Source of the DNA: Ampelomyces quisqualis | Taxonomy: Eukaryota; Ascomycota; Dothideomycetes; Pleosporales; Phaeosphaeriaceae | Assembly (NCBI GenBank): GCA_018398575.1 | Contig: JAGTXZ010000014.1 | Coordinates: 2,852,001 to 2,916,000 of the forward strand | Direction of reading: 5' to 3' | DNA length: 64,000 nucleotides | The notes under the pieces: model-generated | What the model saw: the letters and a program-made list of their open reading frames with translations, nothing else | The model's database searches: none | Told to the model about the DNA's origin: nothing | Translations under genes and position numbers: made by a program | Shown: in pieces, positions 1-11,353 of the stretch | How positions within the stretch are numbered: position 1 is the stretch's first letter | Layout of the letters: each line of letters opens with the position of its first letter

Positions 1-980
1 ACAGCGCGGGCAGCCACAGTGGGCGCATTCAATATTTCAATCAGCGTCCAGCTCAATTTCCACCATTGACTGCCGCCAAGACTGTGCTGCTTTGGTGCTC
101 TCGATAAGCCGTGTAATGTAGCTTCCTATGCTGAATCGCGTTGTCAGATGCCACACCTATCTATGATGCGAAACATAGATTACCATGCCTAGCTGCATAT
201 CTCTATCCAAGCTACCTCTCAGCATCCCCATGCTTCTCCTCGTCAGCATTCGGCAGTCAATCTCGATTGCCGCACCCTCAAGTCATCATGCGCTCATCTA
301 CGGTAATCGGGCCAGTGCCTGCACCCCACACGGCACATCATCAGAAAATACGTTTCACCTCCCTCTACTCCAGACCCCTGGATCTCAGACACCTGTATCA
401 TTCGCCGTGCACCACGTTACCCTCAGGATTTTCCTCAAGCATCATCGTGCGTCGCCGACCCAACGGATGCATAATGCTATATTTGTACTCCCCCTTGGCA
501 AGCCACACACCAGGCCCAATCGCACACCACGCTGTACTCGGGCCCGGCTGCTTACTTGCACACATGGCGGCCGTGTAGGTAGTCTGCTTTAGTGGTTGCA
601 TCTAATTTTCCAGTCGTACAAGGCGGGAAACCGTCGTCGCTATTTGGTAGCCATGCGTCAAGCTGTTTCTGCCATGATCGTGCCAACGTGCTTCTGTACT
701 CGCTCATCTGCTTTGCGATCGCAAGGGTAGAAACATCCCAATTCGACAAAGGGCGCTGGTAAGTTGCCCCGCCCTGCCTATCGCAGGTGGGGTGTTAGCT
801 GCTTTCGCTCGGCCTGGCAACAGATCGAGCTATTTTATAGCCTGCTGCTTCGCGTCACGATCTGCGATGGATATTCATACATTATTTCTCTACATGTTGT
901 TGATTGTTGCGCACAGCCTTGCTTCGAGGATTTGACAACTTTGACTGCGATCCGAATGTAGCGAAACAAATGGAACCACG
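1..980. other. Left-edge stretch without a supported gene
   Basis: No complete gene is visible. Overlapping plus-strand reading frames at 141-592 are Pro/Ser/His-rich and look like chance. On the minus strand, about 398-760 reads like decayed coding sequence: a protein-like run of about 60 residues ends at a TAA, and the text after that stop still looks coding in two frames. No ATG or clean splice pair completes it. The last few hundred bases should hold the promoter of the gene starting at 981. Confidence 0.4.
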
Positions 981-2022
981 ATGATGGTTATTCACACACT
1001 CTGTCTGCTACTCTTCGCACCAACACTCGCATACGCCGCAGCTTTCCCATGGGCATTGCCAGCACCCACAGCCGCGATAGAACCTGACAATTGGAGTCCT
1101 GTGCCGACTTTCGCACCACGCTTCGCTGATGGCTCCGCGCTATTCAAACGCCAAACAGCCCGCGGCGGAAATACATGTGGATTCGTCTCCGGGCTATCAC
1201 GTACGCTGTCCTCCATTCCTTTCTTTCCTCCCCTAATCAATCAGCCCAACTAACACCGGCACAGAATCATCACTAACATGCCCTCCCTCCTCCATCTGCG
1301 CAACAAACACCCTGAACGGAGTCCACGGATGCTGCCCCCCCTCGTCCCTCTCCTCCTGCACCATCCCCACAACATGCATTCCCTCATCCTCCATGTTCAC
1401 CCTCTGCACCGACACGTTGCTTTGCATTTCCAACGAGGCGGTGCTCAAATGCACGGAATCTTCTGCGCCCGAGTGCGTCCGCTGGATCATATCGTACAGT
1501 AAAACATCCATGACACAACATAGCTGCGGGTCCGCAGCGTTCACGAGCACCGCGCAGCGATCGTACGGAGGATCAGAGAGTCCCATCAGCCCCGCTGAAA
1601 TCACTGTCATAATCACTTCTACACCTTCCCCTACACCTACACTCACGCCCGCTTCTTTGCCGCCGAAACCGAATCTCGGCGCTATCATTGGCGGCACTGT
1701 AGCCGCGTGCTCAGCTATCACGTTCGTCATCCTATCTATCGTGCTCCTTCGACGGCACCGGAAATCAGGCTTCGAGGGAAGCGCGACACCGCAGTGTCGT
1801 CACGGTGCGGTCGGTGTGGGAGAGGGAGTTCAAGACTCGCTGTATGTGGGGGGGAACGATGCGAAGAGTTGGACTCATGCTGGCCCGGTTGGTAGGGAGA
1901 GTAATGCGATGCCACATTATCCTGGTATGGGGCGAGAGCAGTATGGCATTGTGGAGGTTGATGGTGTGCAGAGTCCTGTGGAGGCACCGAGTGAGGAGGC
2001 AAAGCGGTATGTGATGAGATGA
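981..2022 (+). CDS. Cys-rich extracellular domain protein with single membrane span
   Basis: The model has two exons, 981-1200 and 1265-2022, and encodes 325 residues. The intron (1201-1264) starts GTACGC, ends ACAG and is phase 1; splicing gives a continuous Cys-rich frame. Visible in order: a signal peptide (about residues 1-20, ending near AYAAAF), a short linker, then an ectodomain of about 120 residues starting NTCGF with an inner CC pair and about a dozen cysteines. A Ser/Thr/Pro-rich stalk follows, then a transmembrane helix (GAIIGGTVAACSAITF...) closed by RRHRK, and a cytoplasmic tail of about 90 residues. This layout is common in fungal surface proteins of unknown function and resembles WSC/Mid2-like sensors only in architecture. 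It is probably a plasma-membrane protein. The gene converges on the DUF3433 pseudogene. Confidence 0.75.
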
Positions 2023-2190
2023 TGCACTCTGCGTAATCTAGTTGTATTTGTTGCGACTTAGCGAGCATGGTGCGGCGTTCTGGGGGTTAGAATTCTCTGT
2101 CTTGGCAACAGATAGTAGTCTAATACACAATGAAGATAGACGCTATGGAAGCAAGTAATATTAAGAAGCTCAGATTGGCATTCGAAATCA

Positions 2191-5100
2191 TCATATCACA
2201 GCACCACTAGTATACGCTGAATCGCTCTCCTTGCCAACCCGCTCATCAACATCAATCCCATACCTCTCCTTCCCATCCGCACCAACACTCCACCCCATCA
2301 TATACTTCTGTCCCCTGAAGAGCCCCTCAAATTCCCGATCGTTCATGTACTGCGACTCAGGAGGCAGATCAGCCGTCATATTCGAGCCAACGACAAGACT
2401 AGCTAGTGCCGCGATGCTGCATGGATCCTTTGATAGGACGCCAGTGAGGCGTAGCACGGAGACAACGATGAGGGCACAGACGAAAATCGATGCTAGTAGA
2501 CTTTGCAGGATACATGTTGAGATGCGATTTTGTTGGAGGCGGAGGACGTAGGACGTTGCTGTGCCGTTGAGGATTCGATCTTGGTCTGGCACGGCCGCGG
2601 TCTGATTGCGTCCCTGCGAAGTGAGTGTTTGGGCAACTACGAGCCCATACACCTTCTTACTCCGCTCAGATAGTTTGCTGAAATTCTCTTCCTTGAGGAG
2701 CTCCGTATTGAGGACGTTGGGCGTGTCGGTGCACAGAAAACTCTTGAAGGTAGCGCCAAATTTCGCCATTACAACAGCACCACCCGGTTTGGTCTGGCCA
2801 CTGTTTGAATAATCGCTACCGAAGACTTCTTCCAGCGAAACATGAAAAAAAGTGCTGTTCCCCAGTGTGGTTGTCGTGTTCTCTCGTATCGATGGCGATT
2901 CGACTCTCCAAGTGGGCAATGAAAATCGTACATCTGCTTCCGCTTCTAGCAACTTGCCCCAGCACTGGATGAAGGTAATGTACGCAAGTTTGGTCTGATT
3001 ACCTGACCATGTACCATAGATACTCCATGCAGAAGGACAGCCTTTGACCCAATATGTGGAGGCTTCCCACGTAGCGAATAGTCCCTTGCCCCGTCACATG
3101 ACAGCCGTCGCACTCTGATTGTTGACCTCCAAAGCGGTACAGTTTGTCAAATCTGGCCAATGGGAATCGATACGATTTCCGAAGCGATCAGGGTTCAATA
3201 TTATTTGGCTTCGTGGCACAAGCGCGCAGTCCAATCTACCTTGTCGAACTGGAATGCGAGCTGAGATTGATATAATGTTGAGGTCTGGATCATGCGACGA
3301 GAGAGACAAGGTGGGAACAATGTATGACTGGAAGGTTCCAACAATTTCGTTGAGGATATCATAGGCAGCCAGGCGAGACGTCCGTGTAGTTGACCCGTTC
3401 ATGTTTGCAAACACTTGCGAATAGTTGGAGAAAGTGTCTGTACGCATAATTTAAGCCTGAGATGTACGTGCCACTGGCACTACAACGAACAACCCAGACA
3501 CAGCAACAGTAAGAAACGATGCAAGCATCACACTCAATGTAGAAGCACCCACAGCGAACCGTTTATTCTTGATGGCCATCCAGAAGGCATCAGTCTTCCA
3601 GGTGTATATGGTGCGATCCAACACTGACGTTCTGGATTCCGCCGCATTTTTACTCAGCTGTAGGTAAGGATCGATGATGCGCATCTCGAAGTCGAATCCT
3701 GAATAGAGAGGTTTCGACAGTGCCATAATTTCAGCAGGCGCAAATACTGTTCCCATCTGCACATCTCTAAGGTTGACAACGTCAAGCAGGCCCTCATTGC
3801 GCTGTGTTCTTCGGAAAATGACCTCAAGCGCAACGATAAGTGCCAATGGGACGAAGATTACAGCCAAGCGTGAGTACCATGATAGTATCATAGGTCGCCA
3901 ATGTTCCCTAACCACTTTTACTTCGGGCGACTCGATCTGATGGCTTGCATCGATTTTGTATGATGCGGTTGCGATGCTTGTGTCATGCTGCATTGTTTCG
4001 ACACGACTACAAAAGGAGCCTTGCAAAACAAGCTCAAGATGTCGGAGAGGCCAAGTTCCTGTTCCACGCAATCGGTCATTAAGGCTATTGCTGTGCATCA
4101 TGGCTGAGGCAAATCGAGCTATCGGTGTCACATCCTGTATGAGGCCACCAGAGGCCCCCTGAAATGCCAACACAAACAGAAGCAGGATGACGAACCCAAG
4201 AATAGCTTCAATGATGCGCAATGTACGGACCTGTATGAAAAGCCGCTGATGGACATAGGACAACGATCCCCGAAGATCCAAGGGAGGACCAGTTGCATTG
4301 GCAACAAGCAAGTATTGTTTTGCAAGCTGAGTCACAACACAACTATAGACTGCGTCGGCCGCTCTCTAAGCAGCTGAGAATTTGAAGCGTCCGCAATGGA
4401 CGTCGAATTTTGAGACAACAGCAATAAGCGTATGAACGGTTGCAACCTGGACTGCAGGTTACCGTAGGTCAGAAGATCCGCTCCTTCGGTGCCAGAGATG
4501 TAGTCCATGGATGTCCGTATAATCTTATCGATCTGTGTTGTGGTCACGGTAGAAGGCAGTGGTATGGATGTAGTGTCTGCTACATTAATAAGAGTGCCCA
4601 TTCGATCGAAAGTAACCATACTGTGGGACAAATTGACAGATGGCTTGCAAAATAATATTGAACTGTTTGTGACAAGTGGTCCTGGTTTCTTGTACAAGCT
4701 CACGATAACAATGCGGCCCCGATCCTCATTCGTGCTGTCGCCATCGGATTGCTCAAGAAAGACGTCTCGTCTCCATACCAAGCCCCGTAGTCGTGTTTGT
4801 CTTGAGGACCCAGATTCGTTTCAGTCGCACTTGTACAGCTCAAAGTTCTATTATTTGTGGGGAATGTGAGATTCGGCAATGGTCGGTCGCAGCGGTCATC
4901 GTCGTATAATCGATACGACAGCTTGATGAACGAGGGCACTCCAGCTGTACGTCATCCACCGCAGCTACCTCACAGTCCACGCGAGCTGTCATAGTTCTGA
5001 CCCTTGCGCTCATGTTGAAGGAATTTACTGAAACACAGCTCGGATAATTGTGCGCAGACTCCCAAAACTTGTGCACACTTACAGGATGTAGAAACATATA

Positions 5101-5885
5101 GGTGGAACTTCTCAGCGACGAAGTCTGCGTTTGTACCTGGAGGAAGTGGTACTTGCTTGAGCAGGAGGCTCGTGTATAGAGAAGCCGAGGTAACATCTAC
5201 GTTGCTTATATCCAGACTACCGAATTGGAATTCTTCAACCATCTCCATGCGATTGGCAATGGGCAACTTGCTGAAGCGTGGAGAAAATAGACCTGTCGAT
5301 AAGACAATAACTATCTTCAAAAGGAGGGATCCAAGTAAAACAATGATGACAGGCCAGTGGCGATATTTCACTGACGACATGAAAGCTGACAGCGGGTTGC
5401 GAGATATGTAATCGAGCAGCAAGTTCTTCGAAGCTATTTGTGGTCTTTTCGCGAGTTCTCTCCATGGCTGGAGATGGCGTGTGCGGTAGTCTATCTGAGT
5501 CCAGAAAACAGCCACAAGAGTAAAGACTATGTTCACGTGTGAGTTGAGTCTCTGTCAAGCTCAAGGGTAACTTACCTGCTGTTGGACCGTATGCCCAGAG
5601 ATGAACTGGATCAGATTCAATGGGCCTAAACCCATGTTTATTTGTCGCCACCTTGAGGACGACCTCAAAGCTCACAATCAAGGCCGACAGAATAAGGCTA
5701 TTTGTCAGAAGCACCCAGCAACGCAGCATTAGCGGAGTCCAGGAATTGGACGACCGCTCTCCCTGGTGGTAAATTTTTTCATCGTTCTCGGTTGTTGCTT
5801 GCAGTAACGACACGTTGTATGTAGGGGTTTTAGGGTCGTGGGATGATAAACTTGACAGCGAAATGGCTGTGTAATCGGCTCGCAT
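2191..5885 (-). pseudogene. Broken DUF3433-type multi-pass membrane protein gene
   Basis: On the minus strand the likely start is the ATG at 5885, giving MRADYTAISLSS. Two good introns (5575-5527 and 5082-5028) join a membrane segment to a stretch typical of DUF3433: a helix, then RNPLSAFMSSVKYRHWP and a second helix ending STGLFSP. The C-terminal half again has DUF3433 marks, a DPCSIAALASL box after the last membrane span and an RYGIDV end. The frame is not intact. It shifts near 4935, near 4780 and near 4365 with no GT-AG intron I can find. From 4362 down to 2191 one frame is interrupted by TAA at 3453-3451 and TGA at 3096-3094, with clear homologous-looking protein on both sides. Both stops could come from C-to-T changes (CAA, CGA). 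Intact family members have about 1200 residues, which this span matches. Function of the family is unknown. Assembly error is an alternative for the shifts. Confidence 0.7.
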
Positions 5886-6179
5886 ATTGGAAGTAAGAGA
5901 CGAGTCACAGCCGAATACCCTCCTTGAGGCGCAGGCCGTATCTACCTCGGAGAGAATGTGTATGTAGCGAGAGGAATGGTCATGAGGAAGGTGTTGTGGT
6001 TGTTGCATCGAGGCTTCCAAGATTGGCACCTTCAAGACTTGTGCCAAAAGCCACAAACGCGGCACGACAGGACTCACTGTATAAGTAGCTGAGCTTTTCG
6101 ATCATTCAGCCCCCGAATCATGCCAGAACAGGTCCAATTAATCTTTCCGCCACCAAACTATTTTAAGATCTCTCAAAAC
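5886..6179. other. Spacer between pseudogene and CCCH gene
   Basis: This stretch lies upstream of the DUF3433 pseudogene start and downstream of the stop of the zinc-finger gene, both on the minus strand. An open frame continues from 5885 up to 6077 in the pseudogene frame, so the true start could lie there instead. Nothing else is recognisable. Confidence 0.4.
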
Positions 6180-8101
6180 CTACCAATTGTACCCGTCTTC
6201 ATCCGGCCCCTCATCCGGCATTGGCACTGCTTCGTTGCCTGCCTGAACTTCTCCCTCCAGCCGACGCTCAACTCTTCCCTCATCGTGCACCAACTGCTCC
6301 GCATCGTCTGCCAACACCACACTCGCCACAGTCGGATCTACACTGTGTAGATCGGTCTTGATCCTGCAACCTTTATTCTGTCCTTGACACCCATCCATCT
6401 GACAGAGATGTCCATAGAAGCAATCTGCACTTCTGCAGTCACTCTTTTTGGGACACGGGCTACATTTAAGCACATACTCCAGGACGTGGCGCGACTCGGG
6501 TTCAAGGTCTTGGTGGTCGTACGGGCAAGCGAATGTCGTACAGACGCGTTTAAGGTGGAAAGAATTGCAAGGCTTTCGCTGGTGGAACCGGGACCAATAG
6601 ACGGACCATTCTTCTTTCGTAGGTGGACGGATGTAATCATCGAGGCGTTGTGAGTGTTTGTTGAGCGATATGTAACCAGGATCTGTGCAGGTGGGAAGGT
6701 GGACAGAGATTTTGGAGCGTTTTGGGGCCGAGTTCCTAGGTCCAGACGGAGCTGGGTTGTTAGGCGTAGATGGATACTTTTTGTCTGTACTGACGAGAGA
6801 GGGAGGTACGTGTTGGAACGTGCACTTGTCACCGAAGCGACAAAAGCCCTGCTTTATGTTAGCATGTTGCCGAAGAGAAGGGGTGACATGATGGTAGGTC
6901 ACCTTCTGGAAGAACTGACAGAGCTGAGCCGAGGGCTTGCTTGACCCAGACGCCTTGCCATAGCTTGTAACGCTTCCGTTATCGAAAGTGTTGGTCACAG
7001 ACGATGCCTTGTCGCCTCCAGCGAGCGAGCTTCTAGAGCTCGTCGGCTCGTCGGACCTTAGTCCAGTATGACGAGGTCCTGTAGGTACCTTTGGAGCAGT
7101 TTTCTTCTCAGCCACCTTAGCCTTAGTTGGCGCAACCCCGTTGGCTTGGGGTAATTTGACAACAGGTGCTGTATTGGGAAGTTCTAGCCATCGGAACACG
7201 GTCGGAAACTGAGTGACATTCAAATTGAAATGATGGAACTCGGAGTTCCAACCAGTTCCCTGCACAAGAGTGACCTTCTCGCGCAGTCCACTCAATGGAG
7301 CGAGTTGTGAGAGATAGGCTTTGTCATGACAAGCAGCGTATAAGATGTGGCTGCACGCATCGTCCTTGGAAGCAATTTTGAACTGTTCTGTATGCGTGTC
7401 AGAGACCTTTGGCTCAAGCACAGAGCTAGTGTCATCTTACCCCTTATCTTGAACTTGGTACCTTCCTCGTCTAGAGTGTCAATAAAGTCGAAGAAACTGA
7501 TGGCGCGGGTGAACGCAGCAGCGAACGGCGCAATAGAGCGCTTCTCCATTCCCGTCAATTTTGACTTCGCCAATTGCTTCGACAAATTCGTCAGATCAGC
7601 GAAGACTCGTAGTACGACGCGTGAAGTTCGGGCTGCTGGGACGTTTTGTCGTAGGTACTGTTCAACGGCGTCATTCAACATACGAGCAGCTCGCATACCA
7701 CCCTCCTCTTTATCAAGAATGAGCTCGTCGTTGAACTATGACTTTCGTCAGTACAAAGGCAAATGGGTTCGCTCACAAGCTGTCTTACAATGTAGCCATT
7801 GCCGTCGACAAGCACCAGGACATATGGATCGCATGGGTCTGCTGCAGGCAGCTTAGTGACAGCAGCATTTTTGGCTGCCGCCTTTGTGATTTTCGCCTCG
7901 AAAGCCCTTTTGAGATCTTTGTAGTCGTCTAGGAGCTGGCCATACTCCTGGAGCAAATTCTAATTTTGGTTAGCATCCAGCCGATGCTCAACACGGCGAT
8001 GAGAATGTCGTTACCTGCAGATCATTTTGCGCAGTGCAGTTGTCAAGCCTAAACTGCTCAAGATGCGTATCCAGCGAATCGATTTTCCCTTCAGCTAACA
8101 T
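6180..8101 (-). CDS. Fungal tandem CCCH zinc-finger protein (DUF7923-type)
   Basis: Five exons: 8101-8015, 7959-7789, 7735-7441, 7387-6903 and 6848-6180, for 568 residues. The first half has a coiled-coil-like start, then a fold seen in many fungal proteins of this type (YVLVLVDGNGYIF followed by DELILDKEEGGMRAARML), probably the DUF7923 domain. The second half carries zinc fingers: a C-x7-C-x5-C-x3-H finger (CQFFQKGFCRFGDKCTFQH), then CNSFHLKRVC...CPYDH and a further Cys/His cluster near CPKKSDC. Intron 4 (6902-6849) is 54 nt, in frame and without a stop, so it can be mistaken for coding; it cuts the first finger, contains a GCTAACAT branch-like box, and its removal restores the spacing. An RNA-binding role is inferred from the CCCH fingers. 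The start gives MLAEGKIDSLDTHLEQF. Confidence 0.85.
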
Positions 8102-9018
8102 CTCGGATATGTGCGCTCAGGAGAACGGCAATTGGGCAACCACGCGGCCGTCTTGGAATATCGTTATTGAGCTCTAGGCATCAACTTCCAGCGGTAATCG
8201 GTATTTTTGAGTAGTTTCGCCTTGTAAACGGACACCGCAACAAAGTAGTTGTTATCTGAGATCAATCGCGGGTTGCTGCAGACTCATCGAGAAAAGGTCC
8301 TCGAAGCGGCGCGCAGACGCGGATGGGTTCCGAGCTTTGTGCTAGTCTGGAGCCGGTAGCGCGGATGCACGTGGCTTAGCGTGTGGTGCTTTCACGTCCG
8401 ATAATCCGCGTCCACACTTATACATCGCAACATGATTGAAGGGGAACATGCTGTATGACGAGTAAACTGCTACTCGAGGTTACTCTAACCCCTACAAAGT
8501 GGCGTTTCAATCATGTTTTGATGTTCCCACCGTCATCAGCAGTATTCCTCCCCATGCCTCCAGTACACAGGCCCCTGCAAGTTCGCAGAAACCTAAAGCA
8601 GCCTTGCAGAGTACATGATAGAGACATTGGAAGTAATAATTCCTTCTTGAAATCCCCGTTGTACATACCGTTACGGTCCCTAGAAATTCCATGTCATTCG
8701 GATGCCCAATGATGCAAACGACGCCTCAGCGGCACCGAGACAATATCGGAGTGGTGTAGACTAACCTCACAATGTTGATCTTCTACGTATATCTCGGATG
8801 TTGGATAGTTTGCCATGTTTCATGTCTTCACATCCATCAACAAAGCGCTCTCTAGCGGCAGGCACGACCGTGAAACTCCCCAAGTGAAAGCTCAATCACG
8901 AGATAAGTGCGTCACACACACACCGGGTAGCTACATTGTCGCTCTCCCGCCCTTATATAAATTTCTCACCGCAACTTGCTCACTCACCTCCACTGCGAAA
9001 ACTCTCAACCATCCCACA
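8102..9018. other. Divergent intergenic region
   Basis: About 0.9 kb lies between the start of the zinc-finger gene and the start of the first doublecortin-like gene. I see no gene. Short frames at 8455-8712 have no coding character. It should contain both promoters. Confidence 0.5.
8954..8960 (+). promoter_or_regulatory. TATA box upstream of doublecortin-like gene A
   Basis: The sequence TATATAA lies 59 bp before the proposed ATG at 9019. This spacing supports a start at 9019 rather than the further in-frame ATG at 8815, which would put the TATA box inside the coding region. Confidence 0.5.
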
Positions 9019-9942
9019 ATGCAAGTCACAAATATGAGTAAAACAATCCAAGTCCACTGCCCCTCCACCAAGCGCACAATCGACAACTTCGTCATCTCAC
9101 CCTTCCAATCAAACGACCAAATCTTGCAAGGCATCCGTATCGCGCTACAAATCCCACACGCGGTGCTGTACACCGTGGACGCGAGACCACTCAAGCTCGA
9201 AGCCCTGCAAGACGACCAGCGCATTCTGGTCGCAGCAGCGCAAAACGAGCGCATGCTCCCTGACTCACCGCCCGAATACGAATTCTACGACGGTCAGGAA
9301 GGCGACGACGTCGATCCCGATCTCGACGTGTATGGACAGACGTGGGAGAGTCTGAGCGAGCGCGAGAAGTGCGACCATGTCATGAGTCTGAACGAGGTCA
9401 AGCCGACGACGAGGAATAAGCTGAGAATCGCGAGGCAGTGGCAGGGTGTGGCGGATGAGTTGGTGGAAATGCAACAGAGGGATATCGAGGTGGGCGAATG
9501 TGAAGGTTTGATTGAGCAGCGGTGGCGAATGACGATCGATCACTTCTTGCCTGAGGGCATGAAGCCTGCTAAAATCAAGACGGGCGGGAAGTTCTGGAAC
9601 GAGAAGGTCGTGGCGGGACTGGCAGTGCTGAGTAGTCTTGCGCCGGGACAGGCGAGGCTTGCGATGGAGTTTCTCGAAGAGGCGGTGCAATTGCGGGTTA
9701 CGGATGGAGTGGAGACTGATTCGGTGATTCAGTCGGTGGATGTCGTCAATGCGGTGACGATCATCTATGAGCGTGCTGGTGTCATCCCGATGAAGCTGAC
9801 CAAGCCGAAGAGCGCGAAGGCGCGAGAGAATCAGCGCAAGAAGGCACTGAGAGAGAAGACGAAGGGGAGTGCAAAAGGGAAGGGCAAGGGATCACATGTG
9901 GGGTTGAGGGAGGAGTCAGGGAAAGAAGTCTGGCATGGATGA
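9019..9942 (+). CDS. Doublecortin-like domain protein, paralogue A
   Basis: A single exon encodes 307 residues from the ATG at 9019. The frame is open back to 8815, but the TATA box and the match to the paralogues favour 9019. Residues about 5-80 look like a doublecortin/ubiquitin-type fold: a first strand (TIQVHCPSTKR), a helix (DQILQGIRIAL), then LYTVDARPLKLEALQDD and a strand ILVAAAQNE. A linker and a helical block follow (SEREKCDHVMSLNE), then a block containing GLAVLSSLAPGQARLA that is shared with the proteins at 18882 and 24955. The C-terminus is Lys-rich (about 40 residues) and could bind nucleic acid or direct it to the nucleus. The function is unknown; doublecortin domains elsewhere bind tubulin, but that role is not shown here. 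Confidence 0.75.
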   Translation: MQVTNMSKTIQVHCPSTKRTIDNFVISPFQSNDQILQGIRIALQIPHAVLYTVDARPLKLEALQDDQRILVAAAQNERMLPDSPPEYEFYDGQEGDDVDPDLDVYGQTWESLSEREKCDHVMSLNEVKPTTRNKLRIARQWQGVADELVEMQQRDIEVGECEGLIEQRWRMTIDHFLPEGMKPAKIKTGGKFWNEKVVAGLAVLSSLAPGQARLAMEFLEEAVQLRVTDGVETDSVIQSVDVVNAVTIIYERAGVIPMKLTKPKSAKARENQRKKALREKTKGSAKGKGKGSHVGLREESGKEVWHG

Positions 9943-10081
9943 ACACGCTCAAACATGCAGACTATCATGGCATAGCGAGAGGAGTTATAAATTTCGATCT
10001 CGCGATCATCTAATCACGGGAAAGTAGCCACAAAAAAAAATGCAACACCAACATTTCCTCATATCGTGACCATGCACTCAC

Positions 10082-10804
10082 TCACTCCTTCAAAACCTCA
10101 ATCTCCACCCCCTCCCCAAACTCCGCCGTCAATTCCTCCTCCCCTCCCTCCTCCGTCGGCCGACAAACATACCCTCCAATCCCCACACTCCACCCCTCCT
10201 CATCCGCAAACGCCCAATTAACCTCCCTCAACGGCCTGCGTTCCAGCTCCTTACCCATCCCATCCTTCACAATCAAATACACCCACAGACTCTTTCCCAG
10301 CCCATCCTCCTCACGTCTCGCCTCGATCGTCGCAGCAGGCCTCGCATCACGACTGGAATTAGACTCAAACGACGGATCCGGCGTAAGCGACCAATCAGCC
10401 CACGCATCGCACCCGACCGTCGCAACATACGGCTTCCCGTGGTAAAACTCTATGCCTGTTTTAATCCATTTTGTCTGGTTGTTCGCAAGGCCTGGTTTGG
10501 TAAAGTGCAGTAGTAAGCCCGCTTGGTCATACTGGCGGAGTTGGTTCGCGGGGGGTAGAGCGAAGGTGAGTTTTGCGCGATAGAACGATTTGAGATTGTA
10601 GACGGGGAGGTGGGAGGGGTGTGTGGGTGCGTTGAAGGCGTTGTGAGAAGGGGGTTTGCGCCAGATATCTGTGCCTGTTGGGGCGGAGAGGGTGAAGGGG
10701 GGGATGGTTGTTGTTGTGGTGTTTGATGCGGCGGACATGTTTGCTAAGATGAGGAGGGATTGGAGAAGGGTGATTAGTTTGATGGTGGTGGTGGTGAAGA
10801 ACAT
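10082..10804 (-). CDS. DUF1349-type concanavalin-like protein
   Basis: A single exon of 240 residues. From about residue 35 it resembles fungal DUF1349 proteins: FTLSAPTGTDIWRKPP, later YDQAGLLLHF, WIKTGIEF and a strand-rich end. This is a concanavalin A-like beta-sandwich family; some relatives may bind or process carbohydrate, but most fungal members are uncharacterised. The first 25 residues are hydrophobic (TIKLITLLQSLLILANMSA) and could be a signal peptide. A second ATG at 10738 (MSAASNTTTT) would give a cytosolic form of about 218 residues, closer to the usual family length. I cannot decide between the two. It converges on doublecortin-like gene A, 139 bp away. Confidence 0.7.
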   Translation of the reverse strand: MFFTTTTIKLITLLQSLLILANMSAASNTTTTTIPPFTLSAPTGTDIWRKPPSHNAFNAPTHPSHLPVYNLKSFYRAKLTFALPPANQLRQYDQAGLLLHFTKPGLANNQTKWIKTGIEFYHGKPYVATVGCDAWADWSLTPDPSFESNSSRDARPAATIEARREEDGLGKSLWVYLIVKDGMGKELERRPLREVNWAFADEEGWSVGIGGYVCRPTEEGGEEELTAEFGEGVEIEVLKE

Positions 10805-11353
10805 GAAGAGGGTGGTACGATCAATGCAGTGGACCAGAGTACCTTGAATTCTGAGCGTGCAGCCATGTCGTGTTTGAATGGGAGAAAGCGGGGTGCAGTG
10901 TTTAGCGCCAAAGTGCGAAAATTAGTGGTTTCCACAAGATGGCCACCTGGCCTACAATGTAATGCTGCATGTATCATTATGGCGTGTTCGTGCATGTGCA
11001 TTATCAAGCAAGATCTCCAGTGACTAGTTGTGTTTCGTGGACACGATCCGGCCTGTACCCACTTTCCGAGCGTTCAAGAGCTGTCACCCGGTCCTCGCAT
11101 TTGCGCGCTGTATTCAGTTAGGCTCTGCTTTTGTCTTGCCTTGATTCGACAATGTGGTAATGGGCTGTGCTTCTCTGGCTTGCTGTGTAAGGCATCACTG
11201 ACCTATGAGGCGTCATTCGACATTGATTTCCCAAGACCTGTATCGATCAGCATCGCACGTTAGCGCTAAGAACTGAGGTCAGGCACTCCGATTTGAAAAT
11301 GATGTACTGATACATGAAGCTGCAGTTATTTACACTTTGTTCGATGTAAACAT
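10805..11353. other. Intergenic region
   Basis: The stretch is upstream of the DUF1349 gene and downstream of the complex I gene, both on the minus strand. I see only AT-rich 3' flank and promoter-like sequence, with no supported gene. Confidence 0.4.

Noticed and set aside
141..592. Overlapping plus-strand open frames of 135-145 codons
   Set aside because: Pro/His/Ser-rich composition, two frames open at once, no domain or splice logic.
8815..9018. Upstream in-frame extension of doublecortin-like protein A
   Set aside because: It contains a TATA box, is not shared with the paralogues and looks like leader sequence.
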